Shown here in pieces: positions 19,190 to 26,000 of a stretch of DNA of 64,000 bases. The DNA is from Verrucomicrobiota bacterium (GTDB lineage: Bacteria > Verrucomicrobiota > Verrucomicrobiia > Opitutales > Opitutaceae), in assembly GCA_023399155.1 (NCBI GenBank), contig JAEWQP010000017.1, positions 1 through 64,000 on the forward strand, given 5' to 3'. Both the position numbers and the translations under genes were made by a program. Below the pieces are notes generated by a model. It was not told the origin of the DNA and did no database searches. It saw only the letters and a program-made list of their open reading frames with translations. Each line of letters opens with the position of its first letter. The stretch's first letter is position 1.

Positions 19190-19211
19190 GCCTGGCCCGG
19201 CGCCACGTGGA

Positions 19212-20525
19212 TCATTCGCCCGCCGCTGTCGTGCTCGCATCGGAAGTCGATGCGGCCTCGTCGCTCGCAGCCCCGGCCGCGTCGGGCAACGCCGTTTCGC
19301 CGGATTCGTCCTGCGCCTCCTCGGCTTCGCGAGCGCGACGCTCCGCGAGCACCGCCTCGAGCTCGGCGGCATCGTACGACTTCGGCCGGATACAGATCGG
19401 CTGGATGACCCGCCCCAGCTCGGCGAAGTTTCGCAGCCGTTCGACCAGGACCGGGGTGAGGGTCGTGCCCTTCGAGATCAGCGTCAGCTTCTCGTCCGAG
19501 AGCGCATCGGTGGCGAGCACCATGCCGGGGACAAGGTCCTCGACGTAGCGTTCCTCCACGTCGAGCAGCCGATGCGCGTCGGGATCGTCGACGAAGATGT
19601 CGAGCTTGCGCAGCACCTCCGGATCGTAGGCTCGCGGATCCTCGCGCAGCTTCATCACGGCCTGCTCGGTGGTCAGCCCCCTGTCCTCCCAGACGCGCAG
19701 GTCCACCAGCGCGCGCAGCAGTCTCGCGCCGATCGGGATGTCCTCGCCCAGCGGTCCATCCTCGGGATAGCCGGAACCGTCGTACCCGCGGGCCTGATAC
19801 TGGATGATCTCCGCCACGGGACGCAGCCGCGGGATGTTTGTCAGCATGCGGGCGCCGATCTCCGGTATGCGCTGCACCAGGTCGGACTCGAGCCCGGAGA
19901 GGCTCTCGCCCGTGCGCAGCTTGGCGAGCACCGGCCTGGGTATGGTCGTGATGCCGACCCGCAGCAGCATCGCAGCCGCCTCGATCTCCCATGTATCCTG
20001 GAACTCCAGCGCCTGGGCGAGAAACCGCGCGCGCTCCCGCAGATGCTGCCAGTGGCCCAGCGACTCGGGCTGGACCGCTGAGACGACACCGGTCAGCACG
20101 TTGATCACGCCGTTGAAGGTCTGCTCGAACAACTCGCGCTCGTGCCTGATGCGACTGAACCGCTCGATGCCGGCGGCCACGGCCGCCCGAAGGACTTCCG
20201 GACGACAGGGCTTGGAAAGAAATCGGAAGACCTGGCCGGAGTTGACCGCATCCATGGCCGTCTTCTGGTCCTCCGCCGACGTGATCATGATCCGGATCGT
20301 GTCCGGACAACGCCGCCCCACCTCGATCAGGAGTTGCAGGCCGTTGAGCACGGGCATGTGCATGTCCGAGACGATCACCGCGTACTCGATGCCCTGGGAG
20401 AACAGGGCCGCGAACGCAGCGCGGGGGCTCTCGGCAACCGTCACCTCTGCGAGGCTGCGCAGCGCCCGCTCCCAGATGCCGAGCACGACGGGATCGTCGT
20501 CAACGATGAGGACGTGTCGGTTCAT
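19212..20525 (-). CDS. Response regulator with degenerate HD-GYP-like output domain
   Basis: A 437-residue protein. The N-terminal receiver domain (1-120) has the acidic pocket 'DDD' at 9-11, phospho-acceptor D54 and K105. The middle domain (about 150-280) follows the HD-GYP layout: H158, a 'PEIGARML' segment, and 'GYDGSGYP' at 247-254, close to the GYP signature. The metal-binding His-Asp pair expected in 'LLHDIG' is replaced by 'LLRVG' (187-191), and the 'HHE' before the GYP is 'YQA'. It therefore probably does not hydrolyse cyclic di-GMP but may bind it or a partner. The C-terminus is an Ala/Glu/Ser-rich tail. ATG 20525 is chosen because the protein then begins directly with the receiver strand (MNRHVLIVDDD). 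No cognate kinase is adjacent. Confidence 0.85.
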   Translation of the reverse strand: MNRHVLIVDDDPVVLGIWERALRSLAEVTVAESPRAAFAALFSQGIEYAVIVSDMHMPVLNGLQLLIEVGRRCPDTIRIMITSAEDQKTAMDAVNSGQVFRFLSKPCRPEVLRAAVAAGIERFSRIRHERELFEQTFNGVINVLTGVVSAVQPESLGHWQHLRERARFLAQALEFQDTWEIEAAAMLLRVGITTIPRPVLAKLRTGESLSGLESDLVQRIPEIGARMLTNIPRLRPVAEIIQYQARGYDGSGYPEDGPLGEDIPIGARLLRALVDLRVWEDRGLTTEQAVMKLREDPRAYDPEVLRKLDIFVDDPDAHRLLDVEERYVEDLVPGMVLATDALSDEKLTLISKGTTLTPVLVERLRNFAELGRVIQPICIRPKSYDAAELEAVLAERRAREAEEAQDESGETALPDAAGAASDEAASTSDASTTAAGE

Positions 20526-20798
20526 GGCGACGCCGCCCAGGCGCGGGCATCCGAAGTCAACGCATGGTGATGACTTCGCACGGGGTGCGCGGGAGAATGA
20601 TGATGGGCCTCGGTCGTGTCCAACTCGGGTCAGGTGTGGGTGGATGGAGTCCGGGGCTCCTGCCATGCCGTCCCGGAGGGGGTGGTTCCTTCATCGGCCA
20701 TCCGGGACGGCCGTTGAGCGCATTCCTCGGCGACGCTCCGGGAAACTCACGCAGCCGCATGCCCAAGATCCCGCCATCTCGTGCGTTGTACCGATGCC

Positions 20799-21215
20799 AT
20801 GACACCGCTACGCACACACACCCTGACACGTGCGCGGGTCGAGATCATCCCGCTCATCGATGTGATCTTCTTCCTCCTCGCGACCTTCGTGCTCTTCACG
20901 CTGTCGCTGAACAGGATCTCCAGCATCCCGCTGACGCTGCCCGAGACATCCGTCAACCCGCTCCCGGCCATGCCTCCGGTCGTGGTGGCGATATCAGCCG
21001 GCGACGCCCTCTTCTGGGAAGGCGTGCCGATCGCTGAACCCGAGCTCCACCACCGGCTCGCACTGCTTGGTGAGTCCGAGCTGGAGCCGCGGGTGCTCAT
21101 CGCCGGGGACGCACATGCCAGCTATCGTGCGGCGATCCGTGTGCTGGACGCCGTGCGGGCCGCCGGGATCGACAAGGTGAGCGTCGAAACGCGCGTGCGG
21201 CCGTCGGTCCGCTGA
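20799..21215 (+). CDS. exbD: ExbD/TolR-family biopolymer transport protein
   Basis: A 138-residue protein with the ExbD layout: a short cytoplasmic N-terminus, one transmembrane helix (about 20-40) preceded by the conserved 'IPLIDVIFFLLATF' segment whose Asp is the proton-path residue, and a periplasmic domain of about 90 residues. ExbD works with ExbB to energise TonB using proton motive force. No exbB or tonB gene is present in this window, so it is an orphan here and must pair with subunits encoded elsewhere. ATG 20799 is taken over GTG 20781 because it places a normal six-residue-longer cytoplasmic tail before the motif; the choice is not decisive. Confidence 0.9.
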   Translation: MTPLRTHTLTRARVEIIPLIDVIFFLLATFVLFTLSLNRISSIPLTLPETSVNPLPAMPPVVVAISAGDALFWEGVPIAEPELHHRLALLGESELEPRVLIAGDAHASYRAAIRVLDAVRAAGIDKVSVETRVRPSVR

Positions 21216-21326
21216 GGTGCGCGCCTGCCCCGGTCTTTGGGAAACGTCGGCCGAACGTCCCAGGCCTGACTGGGTCTGAAGTCCGTCAGGGATGCGTCCC
21301 TCACCACTCTCGATCCCATCCCTCAC

Positions 21327-21345
21327 GGGAGGCCGGACGCCTCCC
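21327..21345. terminator. GC hairpin between convergent exbD and GH30 genes
   Basis: GGGAGGC and GCCTCCC form a perfect seven-base-pair stem with a five-base loop in the 146-base convergent gap. There is no T-run on either side, so it is only a weak candidate for a bidirectional terminator. Confidence 0.3.
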
Positions 21346-21361
21346 ATGCGTCCTCCACCGG

Positions 21362-23737
21362 TCAAGGCACGGCGTAGATCTCCACGAGGGCGATCCCGCC
21401 CGCGTCATCCTTGCCATGGACCGTCGCGGTGTAGGCTCCGGGCCGCAGTGTGACAAGCACGGCGGCGTCCTCGGTGCGCGACAGCCACGGAAAAGCGCCG
21501 GCGGAGGCTGCATACGAAGCGATGGCTTCATCCCAGTCGTCGTTGCGGGCGATGATGGTCCTCGACGCCTCGTCGCGGAGTTCGAAAACCGGGTCCGCGA
21601 GCGTGCCCGCCAGGCCGGAAAGCTCGCGCAACGCCGGACCGCCGGCGCGAACGAGTACGGTGCACGACGTGGAACCTCGAATGTAGAAGCCCGCGATTTG
21701 GATCCCATCGCCAGACTGAACCGGTGAACGTGCGGAAAGGTTCACAAGCAGTGGGGCCGGAGCGGCAGCCTCGGCATCGTAGATCTCGACGAGAGCGATT
21801 CCTGAGCCGCCATCCGCCCCACCGACCACGGCCGTGTAGATCCCGGGATCGAGCGTCTGGAGCACGGCCGCATCGGCGCTTCCTTCCGCCCAGCCAAACG
21901 CGCCGCAACGCGCAAACGTCGGGGCAAGCGCGGCATCCCAGTTGTCGTTGGTCGCGATCGGCTCGGACCCGCCCTGCACGTGGAGCGACAACACCGGATC
22001 CGCGAGCACGCCCTCGAGGCGGAATACTTCGTGCAGCGCCGGGCCCGCGGCGCGGACGAGGATGGGCTTGGGTGCGCCACCGCTCACCACGAACCCCCCG
22101 ATCAAGGCACCGTTCCCCGTGCCCACCGGCGCGCGCGCTGAGATGTTCACCAACCGTCCCGGATCGGCCGTCGACGTCACGGTGAGGGTGGCGCTCCCGC
22201 TCAGCACGCTCCCGCCCGAATTGGAGACACGCACGCGGTAGGCGCCCGCATGCGAAGCCGCCACGTCCGCGAGCACCAGCTGCCGCCCCGTGGCCCCGGC
22301 GATTTCGGTATCCTCATGCATCCACTGGTAGCGAAGGGATTCGCCCTCCGCGGCCACGTCGACCACGGCGGTCGTGCCGGAGGCGACGACATGGCTGGCG
22401 GGCTGCGCCGTGATCGAGGGGGCAGGAAACACCAGCTCACCCACGAAAGTCGTCACGCTGCTCGCCGGCAGCGTCGCGGCAAACACACCCTCCGAGACGG
22501 TGATGGCGGGTTGCTCCGCCATGTTCAGTGTCACCGAGGTGGTCCACGGGGTGACCGATCGGACCGAGCCCCCCGCGATCGAGAACTCCTGGCTCACGGA
22601 CGAGGCGCTCAGGTTCACCGCGACGATAACCAGCGTCTCCCGCGCATAGGCGGAAACATACACGCTCGCGGTCGGGCTGGACGGCGCACCCACGCGCACG
22701 TACCCGGGCCGGATGTATTTGGCAAACTGTGACATGACATAGCCGCGCTTCGTCACCACCCCGTCCTCGCCGAGCGGACCGTAGTAGCGCCTCAAATACC
22801 ACCAGATGAACGCGCTGAATCCGGCATCGGCCAGGCCCTGATGCATCTGCCGCCCGGTCTGGAGCGCCCCGGCCCAGTCGGTCGACAGCTCCAGGTACTC
22901 GGTCATCCAGAGTTCGCGACCGCGCTCCGCCGCAAGCGGGTAGGCTCTCAGCCCGCCGCCGTAGATGTGCCCGCCGATGATGTCGACGTTGGCCAGGGCG
23001 GTCGCGTCGTTCAGGATCGGGTCGGACATGGCGCGCCGGAACTGGAACGACTCGGGCGCGATGAGGCGGGTGGCTGTGATGGCACCCGCGTGGTCCCGGC
23101 AGAACTCCAGCATCTGTGCCGGCGTCCAGTCGCACGACTCGTAATCGACATCGATATCCGGCTCGTTCTGCACCGAGACGGCCTCGAGCGGCGCCCCTTC
23201 GGCGGCCATGTAGAGCGCAAAATCATTCAGGTACCGTGCGTAGTCGGCGTAGCGCGACGGAAGAAGGTATCCATCGACGAGGCTGTTGTTGCTCTTCATC
23301 TCCGCCGGCGGCGACCACGGCGTCGCGATCACGGCGGCGCCCCGCGCGCGGGCCCCGCGCGCGTGTGCGAGTTCGATCGCACGCCATTCGTCGTCCGGCG
23401 CCACGCGGATGCGCAGGATTGAGAACCCGATCTGCCCGGGGCCGTTTCCAAAAAGGGCGTCCATCTCCGCCTCGGTCAGCGAAGCCGGCAGGTCCGGCGG
23501 CTGGAACACCGTCGCCCCGCCGAAGCCCCGGATCGTCTGGTGCCGCTCGTCCACCCGAATCGTCGCGGTCGCCGCGGAGACCGGGCTCGCCGCGGTGGCG
23601 AACAGCATCAGGGCAACCAGCGCCCAAGGCAATGTGCCCGCCGTCAACCGTGGCCTGATCCGCTGCGATTCACGCGTGGCATTCCTGGGTCCGAAGACAC
23701 CTTCGACGGGAGACAAGGGGGCGCGATGCATCGCCAT
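21362..23737 (-). CDS. Secreted GH30-family glycoside hydrolase (xylanase-like) with Ig-like and repeat modules
   Basis: A 791-residue exported enzyme. After a signal peptide (core LPWALVALMLFATAASPVSA, about 36-55) comes a GH30 catalytic barrel beginning 'HQTIRGFGGATVFQP'. The acid/base is E192 in 'VQNEPD' and the nucleophile E280 in 'LWMTEYLEL', as in glucuronoarabinoxylan endo-1,4-beta-xylanases (GH30 subfamily 8-like). 'ATPWSPPAEMKSNN' at 139-151 is also typical. Residues about 440-515 form an Ig-like domain ('PSITAQPASHVV..VSNSGG'). Two C-terminal repeats of about 120 residues follow, each with 'NLSAR/NISARAPV..G', 'VLVRA.GPAL' and 'ALVEIY', a secreted-protein module common in Verrucomicrobiota. 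It likely cleaves xylan outside the cytoplasm. It is monocistronic. Confidence 0.9.
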   Translation of the reverse strand: MAMHRAPLSPVEGVFGPRNATRESQRIRPRLTAGTLPWALVALMLFATAASPVSAATATIRVDERHQTIRGFGGATVFQPPDLPASLTEAEMDALFGNGPGQIGFSILRIRVAPDDEWRAIELAHARGARARGAAVIATPWSPPAEMKSNNSLVDGYLLPSRYADYARYLNDFALYMAAEGAPLEAVSVQNEPDIDVDYESCDWTPAQMLEFCRDHAGAITATRLIAPESFQFRRAMSDPILNDATALANVDIIGGHIYGGGLRAYPLAAERGRELWMTEYLELSTDWAGALQTGRQMHQGLADAGFSAFIWWYLRRYYGPLGEDGVVTKRGYVMSQFAKYIRPGYVRVGAPSSPTASVYVSAYARETLVIVAVNLSASSVSQEFSIAGGSVRSVTPWTTSVTLNMAEQPAITVSEGVFAATLPASSVTTFVGELVFPAPSITAQPASHVVASGTTAVVDVAAEGESLRYQWMHEDTEIAGATGRQLVLADVAASHAGAYRVRVSNSGGSVLSGSATLTVTSTADPGRLVNISARAPVGTGNGALIGGFVVSGGAPKPILVRAAGPALHEVFRLEGVLADPVLSLHVQGGSEPIATNDNWDAALAPTFARCGAFGWAEGSADAAVLQTLDPGIYTAVVGGADGGSGIALVEIYDAEAAAPAPLLVNLSARSPVQSGDGIQIAGFYIRGSTSCTVLVRAGGPALRELSGLAGTLADPVFELRDEASRTIIARNDDWDEAIASYAASAGAFPWLSRTEDAAVLVTLRPGAYTATVHGKDDAGGIALVEIYAVP

Positions 23738-23954
23738 GGCACAACACCGTCACGCGCACAAACCCGCCAATCCATCCAGTCCGGCGCGGTATCGAATCAA
23801 GCCGCTCGGCGCACTTGGATCAGGCGACTTGAAACGGCTTATCCTCCGTGATCTTTGGGTCCAACGGCCCTTTCTGGACCACGTTGGTTCTTGGAGGCCG
23901 CAGGGCCGAACACGGCCACAGGTTCGACGGACCACCTGAAGGTGTCGCTCTCGG

Positions 23955-23995
23955 TTCGACCGTAGCCGCGCCAAGGCTCATCGCTACCGGTCGAA
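23955..23995 (-). repeat. Imperfect inverted repeat directly 3' of tRNA-Pro
   Basis: TTCGACCGTAGC and GCTACCGGTCGAA pair over twelve base pairs with one bulged base and a sixteen-base loop, starting three bases after the tRNA CCA end. It could be a 3'-processing or termination hairpin for the tRNA transcript. No T-run follows, so termination is not secure. Confidence 0.4.
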
Positions 23996-23997
23996 AA

Positions 23998-24074
<77 letters not shown>

Positions 24075-24152
24075 ACAAGTATCTGAGGAAGGGTGACGAA
24101 AACCCCCGTACCTCGCCATGGCAAGGGCTTTCTCGAGCCCTCGCGCGGGGCG

Positions 24153-24644
24153 TCAAGCCGCCGACCCGTGCGCGGCCGCCGGGAGCGGGGCGGGCGTCGC
24201 CCGCGTCGCTCGGCCGTGCTCCGAAGTCCGACCCGCCGGTCCGTCCGCAAACTGCATCAGTGTGGCAGCGATGGTCTTCCAGCGCCACCCGATGGACGCC
24301 TGCGCTTCCACGGGCGCCTCGGCGGCGTGCGATGGCCCGTTCGCTGGAGCCACGATGAGCCCCACCACGGGCAAGCCCTGCTCGCGGGCGCACCGTACCT
24401 GCCAGAGTGCCCGCGGCGAACGGCGCGTGTGCATGCTCACGAGGACGAGTACCGCCTTGGCTGAGGCGATGCGGCGCCTGCACTCCAGCTGCCAGTCCGT
24501 GTCCGTGAACCGCCCCTCGCCGAACATCCCCAACCTCAACGGCAGACGGTCGCTGCGCGCCCTCGAGATGATGAGTTCGGCGTACTTGAGATCGGGGGGA
24601 GCGCACGCGATGAACACGTGCGGCACGGAAGCAGGCGCGGCCAT
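24153..24644 (-). CDS. TIR-like (ThsB/DUF1863-type) domain protein
   Basis: A 163-residue protein whose first 105 residues match a TIR-like Rossmann fold. Strand A is 'PHVFIACAPPDL', a helix begins at 'WQLECRRRIASAK', strand D is 'AVLVLVSMHT', and the 'W...' helix at W81 is followed by 'GLPVVGLIV'. This arrangement is seen in ThsB-like/DUF1863 proteins, which signal with NAD-derived molecules in Thoeris defence or act as nucleotide-binding adaptors. The residue aligning with the catalytic Glu of TIR NADases (four after W81) appears to be Cys85, so NADase activity is doubtful by eye. The C-terminal 60 residues are Ala/Pro-rich and disordered. ATG 24644 is preferred; an in-frame GTG at 24782 directly follows the YcaO stop and would give 209 residues. 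It is third in a peptide-YcaO-TIR cassette. Confidence 0.65.
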   Translation of the reverse strand: MAAPASVPHVFIACAPPDLKYAELIISRARSDRLPLRLGMFGEGRFTDTDWQLECRRRIASAKAVLVLVSMHTRRSPRALWQVRCAREQGLPVVGLIVAPANGPSHAAEAPVEAQASIGWRWKTIAATLMQFADGPAGRTSEHGRATRATPAPLPAAAHGSAA

Positions 24645-24782
24645 GGTGGAGGCCCTAATCCATCGCGTCGAGGTGCCGGGCTCAAAGAGCGACGAACACC
24701 CAATTAAGGGGGCACGGGATGGGCGGACGATCCACCCGAGCCGCCGGGCCACGATTCCTTGCCGCTTCCGGCGCCGCGGCAC

Positions 24783-25670
24783 TCACCAATAGAAAAACGC
24801 GGCGTGCTCGTTTAGGAATTCATCGCTCGGCGGCTCGATCACGACGCGCCAGACACAGGTGTAGTCCGACCACGGCCCGACGAGTTCGCCGTCGAACACC
24901 ACGTGCGGCTCCATGCGTCGCCACGCACGGCAGGCGAGCCGTGCCTCGACTTGGGCGTGCCCCTCGGCACTCGAGAAATGAACGCAGCGGCGCTCCAGCA
25001 AGCCCTGGACCTGCGGAGCGGATTCGGTCTGGCGCCGTCGCACATGGCGGCGAAGCACATACTGGGAGCGCGCGAGTTCGGTGGCAGCCTGCATGCAGGC
25101 CTGCTGCAGCGTTTCGCCCGCACCGTGCCCGTAGGCATGCACGCCCTCGTCGGCCAGGGCGTGAAGCAGCACGACCGTGTGGCTCGAGACCCGGTTCTCG
25201 ATCGTCCACGCTCGCACGCCCGGCCACGGACTCGCAGCCGGCACGGCATCGACCGCCCCGGACCACCAGCCGATGGTGGCGAAACGCTCCGCCGCCTCAC
25301 CCCAGGCACGGCGCCGCGCCTGGCGGCCAAAGAGTCCGGGAAATGCCGCCATGCCGTTGGACGACGGATCGACATCGAAACCATAGCGCTCGCGTTCCCC
25401 CGAGCGGTGTAACGCATGGTGCGCCCAGCGCTCGAGCGCCTCGGAGATCGCCTTGTAGCGTGCGACCCCGGGCCGCGACGCCGTCCCCGACCCGTCGGCG
25501 TTGCCAAAGAGGACATTGCGCGACGCCATAGGCCGGAGGCCGTCCTTGAGGTAGGCGTTGGCCTGAAAGACGCGTTGGCCCATGACCGTGGTCATGGCGC
25601 ACTCGGTCGCTCCGATCGGCCCGCCATGGTGGCTGAGGACGTTGCGGTAGCGAAACGGGGCCAAGTTCAT
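24783..25670 (-). CDS. Short YcaO-family protein (ATP-dependent peptide backbone modification enzyme-like)
   Basis: YcaO enzymes use ATP to activate peptide amides, forming azolines, thioamides or amidines in ribosomal peptides, or modify proteins such as ribosomal protein S12. This 295-residue copy is short for the family but keeps the expected order of elements: 'GSGTASRP' (60-67); 'SEALERWA' (76-83), matching the SxxExxER-type ATP/Mg site; 'DPSSNGMAAFPG' (101-112), matching 'S.GLAAG'; 'GEAAERFATIGWW' (124-136), matching 'LELIERDA..WW'; and 'GETLQQACMQAATEL' (185-199). The C-terminus ends in aromatic 'FFYW' rather than the proline-rich tail of azoline-forming YcaOs. No partner E1-like, TfuA or dehydrogenase gene is nearby. 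GAGG at the stop of the upstream peptide gene, 11 bases before this ATG, supports coupling of the two. Confidence 0.75.
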   Translation of the reverse strand: MNLAPFRYRNVLSHHGGPIGATECAMTTVMGQRVFQANAYLKDGLRPMASRNVLFGNADGSGTASRPGVARYKAISEALERWAHHALHRSGERERYGFDVDPSSNGMAAFPGLFGRQARRRAWGEAAERFATIGWWSGAVDAVPAASPWPGVRAWTIENRVSSHTVVLLHALADEGVHAYGHGAGETLQQACMQAATELARSQYVLRRHVRRRQTESAPQVQGLLERRCVHFSSAEGHAQVEARLACRAWRRMEPHVVFDGELVGPWSDYTCVWRVVIEPPSDEFLNEHAAFFYW

Positions 25671-25681
25671 GGAGGGCGGCC

Positions 25682-25870
25682 TCAGCAGAGGAATTCGCTT
25701 TTGTCGGGTACGACGCTCATGGCGCAGGTGGTCGCCATTTCCATCTCACTGCTCATGACAGGCCCATGGAAGGTGCTGATCGGGTCGAACCACTCGGCCG
25801 TACGACTGAGACCAATGTTAAGCAGGACGCCGGCGATCACGGCGGATAGGGTGCGGATCATTGTTTTCAT
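25682..25870 (-). CDS. 62-residue Cys-ending peptide upstream of YcaO; candidate modified-peptide precursor
   Basis: The peptide has a basic start (MKTMIRT), one hydrophobic segment (residues 8-21, LSAVIAGVLLNIGL) and a 41-residue hydrophilic tail. The tail is rich in Ser, Thr, Met and acidic residues, with two cysteines, one in 'MATTCAMS' and one as the last residue ('KSEFLC'). It ends 11 bases before the YcaO gene on the same strand, so the two are almost certainly cotranscribed. I infer a ribosomal-peptide precursor or a small membrane-anchored substrate for YcaO; no known precursor family is recognised. The start is uncertain: ATG 25870 has GAAAGG upstream, and ATG 25861 and ATG 25936 are also in frame. 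The latter would add 22 residues. Confidence 0.55.
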   Translation of the reverse strand: MKTMIRTLSAVIAGVLLNIGLSRTAEWFDPISTFHGPVMSSEMEMATTCAMSVVPDKSEFLC

Positions 25871-25939
25871 CTCGACCCAGCCTTTCCCCGCCGCGGCGCG
25901 GATGACGACATGCGCGGACACCCAGTTTAGGCGCATCAC

Positions 25940-25958
25940 ACCCCCGAATTTTGGGGGT
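25940..25958. promoter_or_regulatory. Hairpin/operator candidate in the divergent region between the peptide gene and the sensor kinase
   Basis: ACCCCC and GGGGGT form a six-base-pair stem around the AT-rich loop GAATTTT, in the 130-base gap between two divergent transcription units. It lies 42 bases before the kinase ATG (26001). It could be a regulator-binding site or an mRNA leader structure; nothing else supports either reading. Confidence 0.3.
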
Positions 25959-26000
25959 TGCCGCATCTCCCGCAGATACGAGAGACTGCGGACGGCCACG

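Noticed and set aside
24153..25870. Classifying the TIR-containing cassette as a Thoeris defence system
   Set aside because: No ThsA-type NAD-binding effector (SIR2, SLOG or membrane) is found next to the TIR-like gene, so the known system is not shown.
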